Shown here piece after piece: positions 25,650 through 33,574 of a DNA stretch of 42,587 nt. Position 1 is the stretch's first letter, and the number at the start of each line of letters is the position of its first letter. The DNA comes from Clostridiales bacterium (GTDB lineage Bacteria > Bacillota > Clostridia > Lachnospirales > Lachnospiraceae). The notes under the pieces were generated by a model, which was not told where the DNA came from, did no database searches, and saw nothing but the letters and a program-made list of their open reading frames with translations. A program made the translations under genes and the position numbers. The stretch spans positions 1-42,587 of the forward strand of contig JAAYNW010000046.1 in the NCBI GenBank assembly GCA_012520655.1. The letters run 5' to 3'.

Positions 25650-26486
25650 ATGGAAAATTTAGAATTACAAAAAAAAGCCAATGAAATTCGAAAAGGTATC
25701 ATCACGGCGGTCCACAGTGCAAAAGCCGGACATCCGGGTGGTTCGTTGTCGGCAGCGGATGTTTTCACCTATTTGTATTATGAAGAGATGAACGTTGATC
25801 CGAAGAATCCGAAAATGGAAAACAGAGACAGATTCGTGTTGTCCAAAGGCCATACGGCACCGGGATTATATTCGACATTAGCGAACAAAGGCTATTTTCC
25901 TGTAGATGATTTGAAAACGTTGCGTAAACTCGGGTCTTATCTGCAAGGACATCCGGATATGAAGCATATTCCGGGAGTTGATATGTCCAGCGGCTCTTTG
26001 GGACAAGGAATATCGGCAGCAGTGGGAATGGCACTTGGAGCAAAAATGGACGGCAAAGATTTCCGTGTATATACATTGCTTGGAGACGGTGAGCTTCAGG
26101 AAGGACAAGTATGGGAGGCAGCTATGTTTGCCGGACACAGGAAATTGGATAACCTCGTAGTGATTGTAGATAATAACGGTTTACAGATTGACGGCAAGGT
26201 AGATGATGTATGCTCTCCTTATCCGATAGATAAAAAGTTTGAATCATTTAATTTCCATGTAATTAATGCGAATGCTCATGACTTCGATGATATTAGAAGA
26301 GCGTTTAAAGAGGCGCGCGAAACAAAAGGAATGCCTACTGCAATTGTTGTACACAGCGTAAAGGGCAAAGGCGTATCTTTCATGGAAAATAAGGCGGCTT
26401 GGCATGGTACGGCGCCCAACGACGAACAATTTGCGGTAGCAATGGCAGACTTGGAAAGGATAGGTGAAGAATTATGTCAGAAGTAA
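25650..26486 (+). CDS. Transketolase, N-terminal subunit
   Basis: The thiamine-diphosphate-binding half of a split transketolase, 278 residues. Transketolase moves two-carbon units between sugar phosphates in the non-oxidative pentose phosphate path. Visible are SAKAGHPGGSLSAADVFTYL at the start, VLSKGHTAPGLY, the GHPDMKHIPGVDMSSGSLGQ substrate-site block, and the cofactor diphosphate motif GDGELQEGQVWEA at about 144-156 with the DNNGLQIDG metal site after it. TTGGAGG lies 6 bases before the ATG. It overlaps the C-terminal subunit gene by 13 bases. Split transketolases are common in Clostridia and archaea, so this is not a frameshift artefact. Confidence 0.95.
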   Translation: MENLELQKKANEIRKGIITAVHSAKAGHPGGSLSAADVFTYLYYEEMNVDPKNPKMENRDRFVLSKGHTAPGLYSTLANKGYFPVDDLKTLRKLGSYLQGHPDMKHIPGVDMSSGSLGQGISAAVGMALGAKMDGKDFRVYTLLGDGELQEGQVWEAAMFAGHRKLDNLVVIVDNNGLQIDGKVDDVCSPYPIDKKFESFNFHVINANAHDFDDIRRAFKEARETKGMPTAIVVHSVKGKGVSFMENKAAWHGTAPNDEQFAVAMADLERIGEELCQK

Positions 26487-27418
26487 AGAAGATAGCAACG
26501 AGAGAGAGCTATGGCAATGCGCTTGCAGAGCTTGGCGCGGAATATCCTAATTTGGTAGTTTTGGATGCCGATTTGGCAGCCGCTACAAAAACAAGCGTTT
26601 TTCAGAAGGCTTTTCCCGAGAGACATATAGATTGCGGAATCGCGGAATGCAACATGGTAGGAATCGGTGCGGGACTTTCCACAGTAGGAAAGATTCCTTT
26701 TGTCAGCACATTTGCAATGTTTGTTGCAGGACGTGCATTTGAGCAGGTACGCAATTCCTTAGGATATCCTCATTTGAATGTAAAAATTGGTGCTACCCAC
26801 GCGGGTGTTTCCGTAGGTGAAGACGGAGCCTCTCACCAGTGTAACGAAGATATTGCACTTATGAGAACGATTCCGGGTATGGTTGTTATGAATCCGGCGG
26901 ACGATGTGGAAGCGAAAGCTGCTGTAAGAGCGGCGATAGAGCACGACGGACCGGTATATCTTCGTTTTGGAAGGGCAGCTTGTCCTGTGATTAACGACAA
27001 TCCGGATTATAAATTCGAAATAGGAAAAGGAACCGTTTTGAGAGAAGGAACCGATGTGACGATAGTGGCAACGGGAATCTGTGTAAGCAACGCGTTAGAA
27101 GCTGCTGCGAAGCTGGAAGAGGATGGCATCAGTGCAGAAGTAATCAATATCTGTACAATCAAGCCTCTGGATGAAGAACTGATTATAGCATCAGCAAAGA
27201 AGACAGGCAAGGTCGTTACGGCTGAAGAACATTCCGTAATCGGTGGATTAGGAAGCGCAGTATGCGATGCGTTGTGCAAGGCAGCTCCTACGCCGGTATG
27301 CAAGATAGGCATGCAGGATGTGTTCGGTGAATCGGGTTCTGCAACGGCATTGCTGGAGAAATATGGTTTAGACGGCAATGGCATATACAAAACAGTAAAA
27401 GAGTTCGTCGGAAAGTGA
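26474..27418 (+). CDS. Transketolase, C-terminal subunit
   Basis: The second half of split transketolase, 314 residues. It carries the pyrimidine-binding domain with the catalytic glutamate in CGIAECNMVGIGAGLS, the aromatic-stacking and substrate region (THAGVSVGEDGASHQCNED), RFGRAACPVI, and the C-terminal regulatory fold (KKTGKVVTAEEHSVIGGLGS). It must pair with the N-terminal subunit to be active, and the overlapping reading frames (13 bases) favour equal synthesis. ATG 26474 has AGGATAGGTGAAG before it. Its stop overlaps the GTG of the epimerase gene. With the upstream sugar importers it suggests that imported sugars enter the pentose phosphate path. Confidence 0.95.
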   Translation: MSEVKKIATRESYGNALAELGAEYPNLVVLDADLAAATKTSVFQKAFPERHIDCGIAECNMVGIGAGLSTVGKIPFVSTFAMFVAGRAFEQVRNSLGYPHLNVKIGATHAGVSVGEDGASHQCNEDIALMRTIPGMVVMNPADDVEAKAAVRAAIEHDGPVYLRFGRAACPVINDNPDYKFEIGKGTVLREGTDVTIVATGICVSNALEAAAKLEEDGISAEVINICTIKPLDEELIIASAKKTGKVVTAEEHSVIGGLGSAVCDALCKAAPTPVCKIGMQDVFGESGSATALLEKYGLDGNGIYKTVKEFVGK

Positions 27419-28089
27419 GAGAGCAAATGCTGATATTATCACCGTCTATTTTGGCGGCAGATTTTTCCATATTAGGAAAACAGATAAAAGAAGTAGAGGA
27501 AGCTGGAGCGCAGTACCTTCATATAGATGTTATGGACGGGAGCTTTGTACCGTCCATATCCTTTGGGATGCCGGTCATAAGTTCCATACGGAAGGCGTCG
27601 AATATTATTTTTGACGTACATCTTATGATTGTCACGCCGGAGCGCTATATAGAAGAGTTTGCAAAATGCGGAGCGGATATTATTACCTTTCACCTGGAAG
27701 CGGTACAAGACGCCGGAGCCGTAATAGATAAGATACACGGTCTGGGGAAGAAGGCCGGCGTATCGATAAAACCGGGAACACCTGTAGAAGCGGTTCTTCC
27801 GTATTTAGATAAACTGGATATGCTTCTTGTGATGACTGTGGAGCCGGGCTTCGGCGGACAAAAATACATTCCCGAATCGACAGAGCGCATCAGGCTGGCC
27901 AGAAGATATGTGGAGGAAAGAGGCCTTTGCACGGATATTCAAGTGGACGGAGGAATTACCGCAGATAACGTGCATGTCGTACTGGAAGCGGGCGCGAATG
28001 TAATTGTGGCAGGCTCTGCTATCTTCAGAGGCGATATAAAACGAAATGTGAAGGACGTACTGGAAGCATTTGAGACATTCCAAAAATAA
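27415..28089 (+). CDS. rpe: Ribulose-phosphate 3-epimerase
   Basis: A 224-residue TIM-barrel enzyme that interconverts ribulose 5-phosphate and xylulose 5-phosphate, supplying transketolase. Conserved metal and catalytic sites are visible: HIDVMDGSFVPSISFG, FDVHLMI, VEPGFGGQKYIP, and IQVDGGI. The GTG at 27415 overlaps the transketolase stop (GTGA); the alternative ATG at 27427 (MLILSPSILAAD) would remove four residues and matches the usual N terminus better, with GAGAGAG before it. I list the longer form but regard the start as open. The gene after it begins only 5 bases beyond the stop. Confidence 0.95.
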   Translation: MREQMLILSPSILAADFSILGKQIKEVEEAGAQYLHIDVMDGSFVPSISFGMPVISSIRKASNIIFDVHLMIVTPERYIEEFAKCGADIITFHLEAVQDAGAVIDKIHGLGKKAGVSIKPGTPVEAVLPYLDKLDMLLVMTVEPGFGGQKYIPESTERIRLARRYVEERGLCTDIQVDGGITADNVHVVLEAGANVIVAGSAIFRGDIKRNVKDVLEAFETFQK

Positions 28090-28094
28090 AAAAT

Positions 28095-28970
28095 ATGTTT
28101 AAGAAATTGGAAAGAAATGAGCCCTGCTGGTGTGGGAGCGGAAAAAAATATAAAACCTGCCATGAAGCCTTCGATGATAAAGTTCTGCGTTACCAGAAGG
28201 AGGGACATATGGTTCCCGACCGCGATATGATAAAGACGAAGGAACAGATAGACGGCATCAGAGAGAGCGGGAAGATTAATACAGCGGTGCTTAACTATGT
28301 GGAAGAAAATATTCGCGAAGGGATATCCACAGAGGAAATTGACCGCATGGTATATGAGAAGACAACGGAGCTCGGAGGTATTCCGGCTCCTCTTCACTAT
28401 GACGGATATCCGAAGAGCGTATGCACTTCCATTAACAGCCAGGTATGCCACGGCATCCCGGCAGAGGATAGTGTACTGAAGAGCGGAGACATTGTGAATG
28501 TGGATGTATCCACAATATATAACGGTTATTTTTCCGATTCTTCCCGCATGTTCTGTATCGGGGAAGTGGAGGAGGCTACAGCGAAGCTGGTTTGCGTTGC
28601 AAAGGAATGTATGGAAAAGGGGATTGAACAGGTAAAGCCATGGAGCTTTCTTGGAGATGTGGGTGAAGCGGTTCATAACCACGCGCTTCGGAACGGATAC
28701 AGCGTAGTTCGAGAAATCGGCGGGCACGGCGTAGGAATAGAGTTCCATGAAGATCCTTTTGTAAGCTACGTGACGAAAAGAGGAACGGACACCCTTATGG
28801 TGCCCGGTATGGTATTTACGATAGAGCCGATGATCAATATGGGAACGGACGAAATCTATATTGATGATGAAAACGGCTGGACAGCATTTACTGATGACGG
28901 GAAGCCGTCGGCACAGTGGGAGGTTACTGTTGCGGTAACTGAAGATGGCTATGAGATATTAGCGTATTAA
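28095..28970 (+). CDS. map: Methionine aminopeptidase with SEC-C zinc motif
   Basis: Type I methionine aminopeptidase, which removes the initiator methionine from new proteins. Metal ligands are visible in order: Asp in VNVDVSTIYNGYFSDSS (two), His in EIGGHGVGIEFHEDP, Glu in FTIEPMIN, Glu in QWEVTVAV. The 291-residue length reflects an N-terminal SEC-C motif (NEPCWCGSGKKYKTCHEAF, residues about 9-27), a zinc-binding tag that can contact the ribosome. Unusually, there is no Shine-Dalgarno sequence: the 5 bases between the rpe stop and this ATG, and the A-rich bases before, contain none. Translation is probably coupled to rpe. No terminator is visible after it, only a short palindrome at 28975-28989. 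Confidence 0.95.
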   Translation: MFKKLERNEPCWCGSGKKYKTCHEAFDDKVLRYQKEGHMVPDRDMIKTKEQIDGIRESGKINTAVLNYVEENIREGISTEEIDRMVYEKTTELGGIPAPLHYDGYPKSVCTSINSQVCHGIPAEDSVLKSGDIVNVDVSTIYNGYFSDSSRMFCIGEVEEATAKLVCVAKECMEKGIEQVKPWSFLGDVGEAVHNHALRNGYSVVREIGGHGVGIEFHEDPFVSYVTKRGTDTLMVPGMVFTIEPMINMGTDEIYIDDENGWTAFTDDGKPSAQWEVTVAVTEDGYEILAY

Positions 28971-29004
28971 AGAAGCAAAATTTGCTTAGCAATGCAAACC
29001 AGGA

Positions 29005-29040
29005 TTGACGATTGACAGTATAATTTCTTTGTGTTAGTCT
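29005..29040 (+). promoter_or_regulatory. Candidate promoter for metG T-box leader
   Basis: TTGACA (29012-29017) and, 17 bases on, TAGTCT (29035-29040) preceded by TG form a plausible extended-type promoter. A TATAAT at 29019-29024 is too close to that -35 box and has no partner of its own. Transcription from the first pair would start just ahead of the T-box stem I. Confidence 0.4.
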
Positions 29041-29064
29041 AACAATATCGATAAAATTAATGTA

Positions 29065-29350
29065 AAAAGCAGTGACGAAGAGAGTAGGTATGTAGTAACT
29101 TTCCAGAGAAGGTTCCATTTCGCGAGGCGGGCGGCCGACGGAATGCTGGGAGGAACCGGGTGAAAACATGTCGAACATGGCTTCCGAGCAGCGCACCGAA
29201 CCGGTAATACATCGGTAAGGCTGCGACAGGTCCGCCTGTTATAGCGGCAGGGTATACCAGCATGATTATGCGCTCAGTGCATGATAATATGGCGGTACCT
29301 GCAGAGGTTCGTTTCGTGAGGGACGGACAAAGGGAAGTGGTAACACGGCT
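29065..29350 (+). ncRNA. T-box riboswitch leader, methionine-specific
   Basis: A tRNA-sensing leader that lets metG be read only when tRNA-Met is uncharged. Stem I begins around GACGAAGAGAGTAG (29074-29087) with the conserved AGTA side of the specifier loop. CCAGAGAAGGTTCC and the matching GGAACC make its distal arm. The return strand CGAACATGGCTTCCGAG puts codon ATG (29177-29179) opposite AGTA, with CTTC pairing to GAAG below, so the specifier is Met. The T-box sequence AGGGAAGTGGTAACACGG is at 29331-29348; its TGGT would pair with the ACCA end of tRNA-Met. The gene downstream is metG, which agrees. The gene-free stretch 28971-29414 is fully explained by the promoter, this leader and its terminator. 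Confidence 0.92.
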
Positions 29351-29353
29351 TTT

Positions 29354-29394
29354 AGCTCGTCTTCTTATGTGATTTAAGAAGAGGAGCTTTTTTA
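29354..29394 (+). terminator. T-box-controlled terminator before metG
   Basis: AGCTC (29354-29358) plus CTTCTTA (29361-29367) pair with TAAGAAG (29375-29381) plus GAGCT (29384-29388), and TTTTTT follows. This is the competing terminator of the T-box leader. The metG ribosome site AAAAGGAG and ATG come just after it. Confidence 0.88.
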
Positions 29395-29414
29395 TTTTAG
29401 AAAAGGAGAAAAAG

Positions 29415-31406
29415 ATGAGTAAAGGAAAATATTACATTACGACCGCTATTGCCTATACATCCGGCAAACCTCATATAGGTAACAGCTATGAAATCGTACT
29501 CGCGGACAGTATTGCCAGATTTAAGAGAAAAGACGGTTATGACGTTTTTTTTCAGACCGGAACCGATGAGCATGGCCAGAAGATTGAATTAAAAGCACAG
29601 GAAGCGGGCATTACACCGAAGGAGTATGTGGATAACGTTGCCGGAACGATTGAACATTTGTGGAATCTGATGGATACGTCTTATGACAAATTCATTCGTA
29701 CGACGGACACCTATCATGAAAAACAGGTTCAGAAGATATTTAAAAGACTGTATGAACAGGGAGATATATATAAAGGAGCCTATGAAGGAATGTATTGTAC
29801 TCCTTGTGAATCCTTCTGGACGGAGTCGCAGCTTGTGGATGGCAAGTGTCCGGACTGCGGACGGGAAGTGAAGCCTGCGAAAGAAGAGGCATATTTCTTT
29901 AAAATGAGTAAATATGCGGATAGGCTCATCGAGCATATCAATACGCATCCCCAATTTATACAGCCGGTATCGCGCAAAAACGAAATGATGAATAATTTTC
30001 TTCTGCCCGGACTGCAGGATTTATGTGTATCCAGAACATCCTTTAAGTGGGGCATTCCCGTGGACTTCGACAGTAATCATGTTGTCTATGTATGGCTGGA
30101 TGCACTTACAAACTATATTACCGGAATCGGATATGACTGCGACGGAAACAGCACGGAGCAGTATAAGGAGCTTTGGCCGGCGGATTTGCATCTGATCGGA
30201 AAAGATATCATCCGTTTCCATACGATTTACTGGCCTATATTTCTTATGGCCCTCGGAGAAGAGCTGCCGAAGCAGATATTCGGACACCCGTGGTTATTGC
30301 AGGGAGACGGCAAGATGAGCAAATCCAAAGGAAATGTCTTATACGCGGACGATCTGGCGGACTTTTTCGGTGTGGATGCAGTGCGTTACTTTGTACTGCA
30401 TGAGATGCCCTTTGAAAATGACGGAGTGATTTCCAGGGAACTTATAGTAGAAAGGCTCAACTCTGATTTGGCCAATACCCTCGGCAATCTGGTAAATAGA
30501 ACCATTTCCATGAGCAACAAATACTTCGGCGGAGTCGTTGAAGACAAAGGTGCCGCAACAGATGCCCAGAAGGCTCTGGATGAAGACTTGAAAGCGGTGG
30601 CAAGAGGAACGTACGAAAGAGTAAGAAGAAAAATGGAGGAGCTGAGAGTAGCGGATGCCATATCAGAAATTTTTGTACTTTTCAAACGATGTAATAAATA
30701 TATCGATGAAACGGAACCGTGGTTACTGGCGAAGGAGGAAGCCAACAAGGACAGATTGGCAACTGTGCTCTACAATCTGGTAGAAAGCATCGCAATCGGT
30801 GCCTCCTTATTAGAGCCTTATATGCCTTCCACAGCTGAAAAAATTGCAGCTCAGTTGAATACCTCCTTAAGAGGATTCGAGGAGCTGGAGGAATTCGGCA
30901 AATATCCTTCCGGAAATAAAGTGACAGAGAAACCGGAGATCTTATTCGCGCGTCTGGACGTGAAAGAAGTGCTGGAAAAAGCAGAAACGCTGTTCGAAGG
31001 AAGTAAAGCGGATGAATCGGGAACAGACGGCAAAAAAGAAGAAGCGGTGCCGGATGGCGTCATAGATATCGAAGCGAAGCCGGAGATCTCCTATGATGAG
31101 TTTGCAAAAATGCAATTTCAGGTAGGAGAGATTATTGCTTGTGAAGAAGTACCGAAGTCAAAGAAGCTGCTTTGCTCCAAAGTGCGTATCGGCAGTCAGG
31201 TAAAGCAAATCGTGTCAGGCATAAAGCAGTATTATTCCGCAGAGGAAATGGTAGGCAAGAAAGTGATGGTTCTTGTGAACCTGAAGCCGGCTACTTTGGC
31301 GGGAGTGGTATCCGAAGGAATGCTTCTGTGCGCGGAGGATGCGGATGGTAATCTGGCACTTATGACCCCGGAAAAGAGCATGCCTGCAGGAGCAGAAATA
31401 TGCTAA
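29415..31406 (+). CDS. metG: Methionyl-tRNA synthetase
   Basis: Charges tRNA-Met with methionine. The 663-residue protein has the class I HIGH-type motif KPHIGNSYE, the zinc knuckle CTPCESFWTESQLVDGKCPDC, and the KMSKS loop GKMSKSKGN near residue 300, an anticodon-binding helical domain, a charged linker at about 535-555, and a C-terminal OB-fold tRNA-binding domain (FQVGEIIACEEVPKSKKLLC; MVLVNLKPATLAGVVSEGM) that promotes dimer formation. Control is by the Met T-box leader directly upstream. AAAAGGAG is 8 bases before the ATG. No terminator is visible after the stop. Confidence 0.97.
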   Translation: MSKGKYYITTAIAYTSGKPHIGNSYEIVLADSIARFKRKDGYDVFFQTGTDEHGQKIELKAQEAGITPKEYVDNVAGTIEHLWNLMDTSYDKFIRTTDTYHEKQVQKIFKRLYEQGDIYKGAYEGMYCTPCESFWTESQLVDGKCPDCGREVKPAKEEAYFFKMSKYADRLIEHINTHPQFIQPVSRKNEMMNNFLLPGLQDLCVSRTSFKWGIPVDFDSNHVVYVWLDALTNYITGIGYDCDGNSTEQYKELWPADLHLIGKDIIRFHTIYWPIFLMALGEELPKQIFGHPWLLQGDGKMSKSKGNVLYADDLADFFGVDAVRYFVLHEMPFENDGVISRELIVERLNSDLANTLGNLVNRTISMSNKYFGGVVEDKGAATDAQKALDEDLKAVARGTYERVRRKMEELRVADAISEIFVLFKRCNKYIDETEPWLLAKEEANKDRLATVLYNLVESIAIGASLLEPYMPSTAEKIAAQLNTSLRGFEELEEFGKYPSGNKVTEKPEILFARLDVKEVLEKAETLFEGSKADESGTDGKKEEAVPDGVIDIEAKPEISYDEFAKMQFQVGEIIACEEVPKSKKLLCSKVRIGSQVKQIVSGIKQYYSAEEMVGKKVMVLVNLKPATLAGVVSEGMLLCAEDADGNLALMTPEKSMPAGAEIC

Positions 31407-31429
31407 TTTAAGGAATTTTTATTATAAAC

Positions 31430-31458
31430 TTAAAATATCATATATTATGGTGTATAAT
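31430..31458 (+). promoter_or_regulatory. Candidate promoter for hydrolase gene
   Basis: TTAAAA (31430-31435), 17 bases, then a perfect TATAAT (31453-31458). The left arm of the inverted repeat at 31457-31501 begins within the -10 box, so the start site would lie in or beside that arm. Confidence 0.5.
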
Positions 31459-31501
31459 GAGTTCATAGTGGGAGCATATATTTTGCCCACAGTGAACTCA
31501 T
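31457..31501. promoter_or_regulatory. Long inverted repeat at hydrolase promoter
   Basis: ATGAGTTCA (31457-31465) is the exact complement of TGAACTCAT (31493-31501). Inside it, GTGGG (31468-31472) pairs with CCCAC (31486-31490) across a 2-by-2 mismatch. The element overlaps the -10 box and would form a hairpin at the 5' end of the mRNA. It could be an operator or an mRNA-stabilising stem. No U-tract follows, so it is not a terminator. Confidence 0.6.
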
Positions 31502-31566
31502 TTCCATATTTAAATGCATTATTTAAAGAGGTTCACCATACAAAAGGACGGGACGGAGGGGATATT

Positions 31567-32499
31567 ATGGTAAAAAAAGAAGAACTGTATTTTGACTCCA
31601 GAGATAATATCAGTAAAATTCATGCAATACAATGGATTCCCGAGACGGAAGAACCAGTATGCATTTTGCAGATAATACACGGTATGGCGGAATATGTGGA
31701 CAGGTATGACGAGTTTGCTTCAACTATGGCGCAAAAAGGGATACTGGTCGTAGGAGAAGATCATCTGGGACATGGAAAGTCTGTCGGAGAAGGTCAGCAA
31801 CATGGATACTTCTGCGAACAGGATGCTGCGACCGTCGTAGTGCGAGATTCCCATAGGCTGAAGAAAATGACTCAGCAGAAATATCCGGGAGTACCTTATA
31901 TCATTCTTGGACATAGTATGGGCTCTTTCATACTTCGCAATTATTTATGCCGCTACGGAACAGGCGTACAAGGAGCCATTATTGTAGGCACCGGCAGGCA
32001 GCCCGGCAGTGTGATCTTGTTCGGGAAGGCAGTAGCCGCTGTGCAGAAGCTTTTCTGCGGTTCCGCAAAGCCGAGCAATTTATTGAATATGCTGTCTTTT
32101 GGTACTTACAATAAGAGAATCAGGGACAGTCACTCGGCTATGGACTGGCTAAGCAAGGATGAAGAAGTAGTGAAGGAATACGAACAGAATCCTCTCTGCG
32201 GATTTACTTTTACCATAAATGGATTTCAGACGCTTTTTGAACTGATGGGAAGGCTGAACAAGAAAGAACATCTGAAGAATATGCCCTTAGATCTGCCTAT
32301 TTTGTTTGCATCAGGTACAGAGGACCCGGTAGGCGCTTATGGAAAAGGGGTAAAGGCAATATATCAGTCATTTCTGAATGTGGGAATGAAGAATGTACAG
32401 CTGAAGCTGTATGAAAACGATAGACACGAAATATTGAATGAAACGGATAGAGAAAAGGTTTACCAAGATTTTTACTTATGGATACTATCTGTTTTATGA
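31567..32499 (+). CDS. Alpha/beta hydrolase, monoacylglycerol lipase-like
   Basis: A 310-residue serine hydrolase of the Hydrolase_4 (lysophospholipase/monoacylglycerol lipase) group, with no signal peptide. The nucleophile elbow is GHSMGSF. The oxyanion-side motif IIHGMAEYVDRYDEFA, DHLGHGKS, the acid in ASGTEDPVG and the His in ENDRHEILNE complete the expected triad. The substrate is probably a glyceride or other ester and cannot be told from sequence. I chose ATG 31567 because GGACGGAGGGG precedes it; the open frame extends to 31447 but that part overlaps the promoter hairpin. The DUF1002 gene follows after 26 bases, probably on the same transcript. Confidence 0.87.
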   Translation: MVKKEELYFDSRDNISKIHAIQWIPETEEPVCILQIIHGMAEYVDRYDEFASTMAQKGILVVGEDHLGHGKSVGEGQQHGYFCEQDAATVVVRDSHRLKKMTQQKYPGVPYIILGHSMGSFILRNYLCRYGTGVQGAIIVGTGRQPGSVILFGKAVAAVQKLFCGSAKPSNLLNMLSFGTYNKRIRDSHSAMDWLSKDEEVVKEYEQNPLCGFTFTINGFQTLFELMGRLNKKEHLKNMPLDLPILFASGTEDPVGAYGKGVKAIYQSFLNVGMKNVQLKLYENDRHEILNETDREKVYQDFYLWILSVL

Positions 32500-32525
32500 A
32501 CATAATGAAAGGAGATTAACTTATT

Positions 32526-33446
32526 ATGAAAAAATGGCTGGCAGTATTAGGCGTTTTATTTTTAACAGCATTGTCCGGTATGAATGTATCCGCGAAAGAA
32601 GAAGGAAAAATAGCGGTTGCTCTGGGTGCGGATCTTACTGCGGAGCAAAAGGCTGTAGTGCTGGAGCTCATGGGTATAACGGAGGAGCAGCTATCGGGAT
32701 ATGACGTGGTTTATGTTACGAATGCGCAGGAGCATCAGTATTTGGATCAATATCTCAGTTCCTCCGTTATCGGAAGTAAATCTTTATCCAGTGTAATGCT
32801 GAAAAAAGGAGCGCCCGGAAGCGGAGTTACGGTAACGACGAAAAATGTCAATTATTGTACGACAGGTATGTACCGCAATGCACTTCTTATCGCAGGTGTT
32901 GAAGATACGGAAGTAATCGTTGCTGCACCGGCACAGATATCAGGAACCGCTGCTTTGATAGGTGCGGTAAAGGCTTACGAAAAAATGGAAGGGACGACGA
33001 TTTCCGATACATCTCTTTCCAATGCCCTGGATGAGTTGATTACTACAGGGGAACTCGCAGAGGCGGCAAAGAATGTAAGCAGTGATGAAATAGAGAAATT
33101 AATCGCATATATTAAAGAAAAGGTAGCGAACGGAGAATTGGAGACGGATGAAGATATCCGAGCAGCAGTGGAAGAAGGAGAAGAACGTTTCGGCGTGGAC
33201 CTTACGGAAGCGGAAGTAAAGAGAATTGTCGATTTGATGAACAAGCTCGAAGGTATGGGATTGAACAGCAGTTATTTAATAAGCCAGGCCGAAAAGCTGT
33301 ATAGCAAATACGGCGCAGGTATTGTAAACCATGCGGATGAGGCAATCAGCGAGGCTGTGAGCGATGCAGTTTCCGAAGCTGCCGGAGGATTTTTCCAGAG
33401 TCTGAAAAGTTCCGTGAAAGATTTTTTTGACAGTATTTTTAAGTGA
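32526..33446 (+). CDS. DUF1002 family secreted protein
   Basis: A 306-residue exported protein of the DUF1002 (YpuA-like) family, function unknown. The signal peptide is residues 1-23 (MKKWLAVLGVLFLTALSGMNVSA), with likely cleavage after VSA. The family core is seen in VALGADLTAEQKAVVLELMG, DVVYVTNAQEH, NVNYCTTGMYRNALLIAGVED, and VIVAAPAQISGTAALIGAVKAYE. The second half is helical and highly charged, and the C terminus is amphipathic and Ser/Ala-rich. AAAGGAG is 8 bases before the ATG. It follows the hydrolase gene closely. Possible cell-envelope role; not determined. Confidence 0.9.
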   Translation: MKKWLAVLGVLFLTALSGMNVSAKEEGKIAVALGADLTAEQKAVVLELMGITEEQLSGYDVVYVTNAQEHQYLDQYLSSSVIGSKSLSSVMLKKGAPGSGVTVTTKNVNYCTTGMYRNALLIAGVEDTEVIVAAPAQISGTAALIGAVKAYEKMEGTTISDTSLSNALDELITTGELAEAAKNVSSDEIEKLIAYIKEKVANGELETDEDIRAAVEEGEERFGVDLTEAEVKRIVDLMNKLEGMGLNSSYLISQAEKLYSKYGAGIVNHADEAISEAVSDAVSEAAGGFFQSLKSSVKDFFDSIFK

Positions 33447-33512
33447 TGAAGGTAAATAGACTTAAAATAGTACTTTAGAACTAAAAATATGTTACAATTT
33501 GGATATAATTTC

Positions 33513-33541
33513 TTGTAAATTCTAAAAAAATTCGTTATAAT
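33513..33541 (+). promoter_or_regulatory. Sigma-A promoter for acetyltransferase operon
   Basis: TTGTAA (33513-33518), a 17-base spacer and a perfect TATAAT (33536-33541) lie 33 bases before the ATG at 33575. A second TATAAT at 33504-33509 has no good -35 partner. Confidence 0.65.
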
Positions 33542-33574
33542 TACTTGTATTAGATAGTCGAAAGGGCAGAAACA

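Noticed and set aside
25650..27418. Possible frameshifted single transketolase gene
   Set aside because: The second gene has its own ribosome site and start, both halves are complete, and split transketolase is a known form.
27939..28748. 269-codon open frame on the minus strand opposite rpe and map
   Set aside because: It lies wholly antisense to two well-recognised enzymes, has no ribosome site and an unlikely composition rich in His, Cys and Tyr.
29019..29024. Perfect TATAAT as the metG leader -10 box
   Set aside because: No -35 element lies at 16-18 bases upstream (AAACCA region), and it overlaps the spacer of a better-arranged TTGACA promoter; kept only as an alternative.
31447..31566. 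40-residue N-terminal extension of the alpha/beta hydrolase
   Set aside because: It is encoded by the -10 box and the leader hairpin and has no ribosome site, while ATG 31567 has a strong one.
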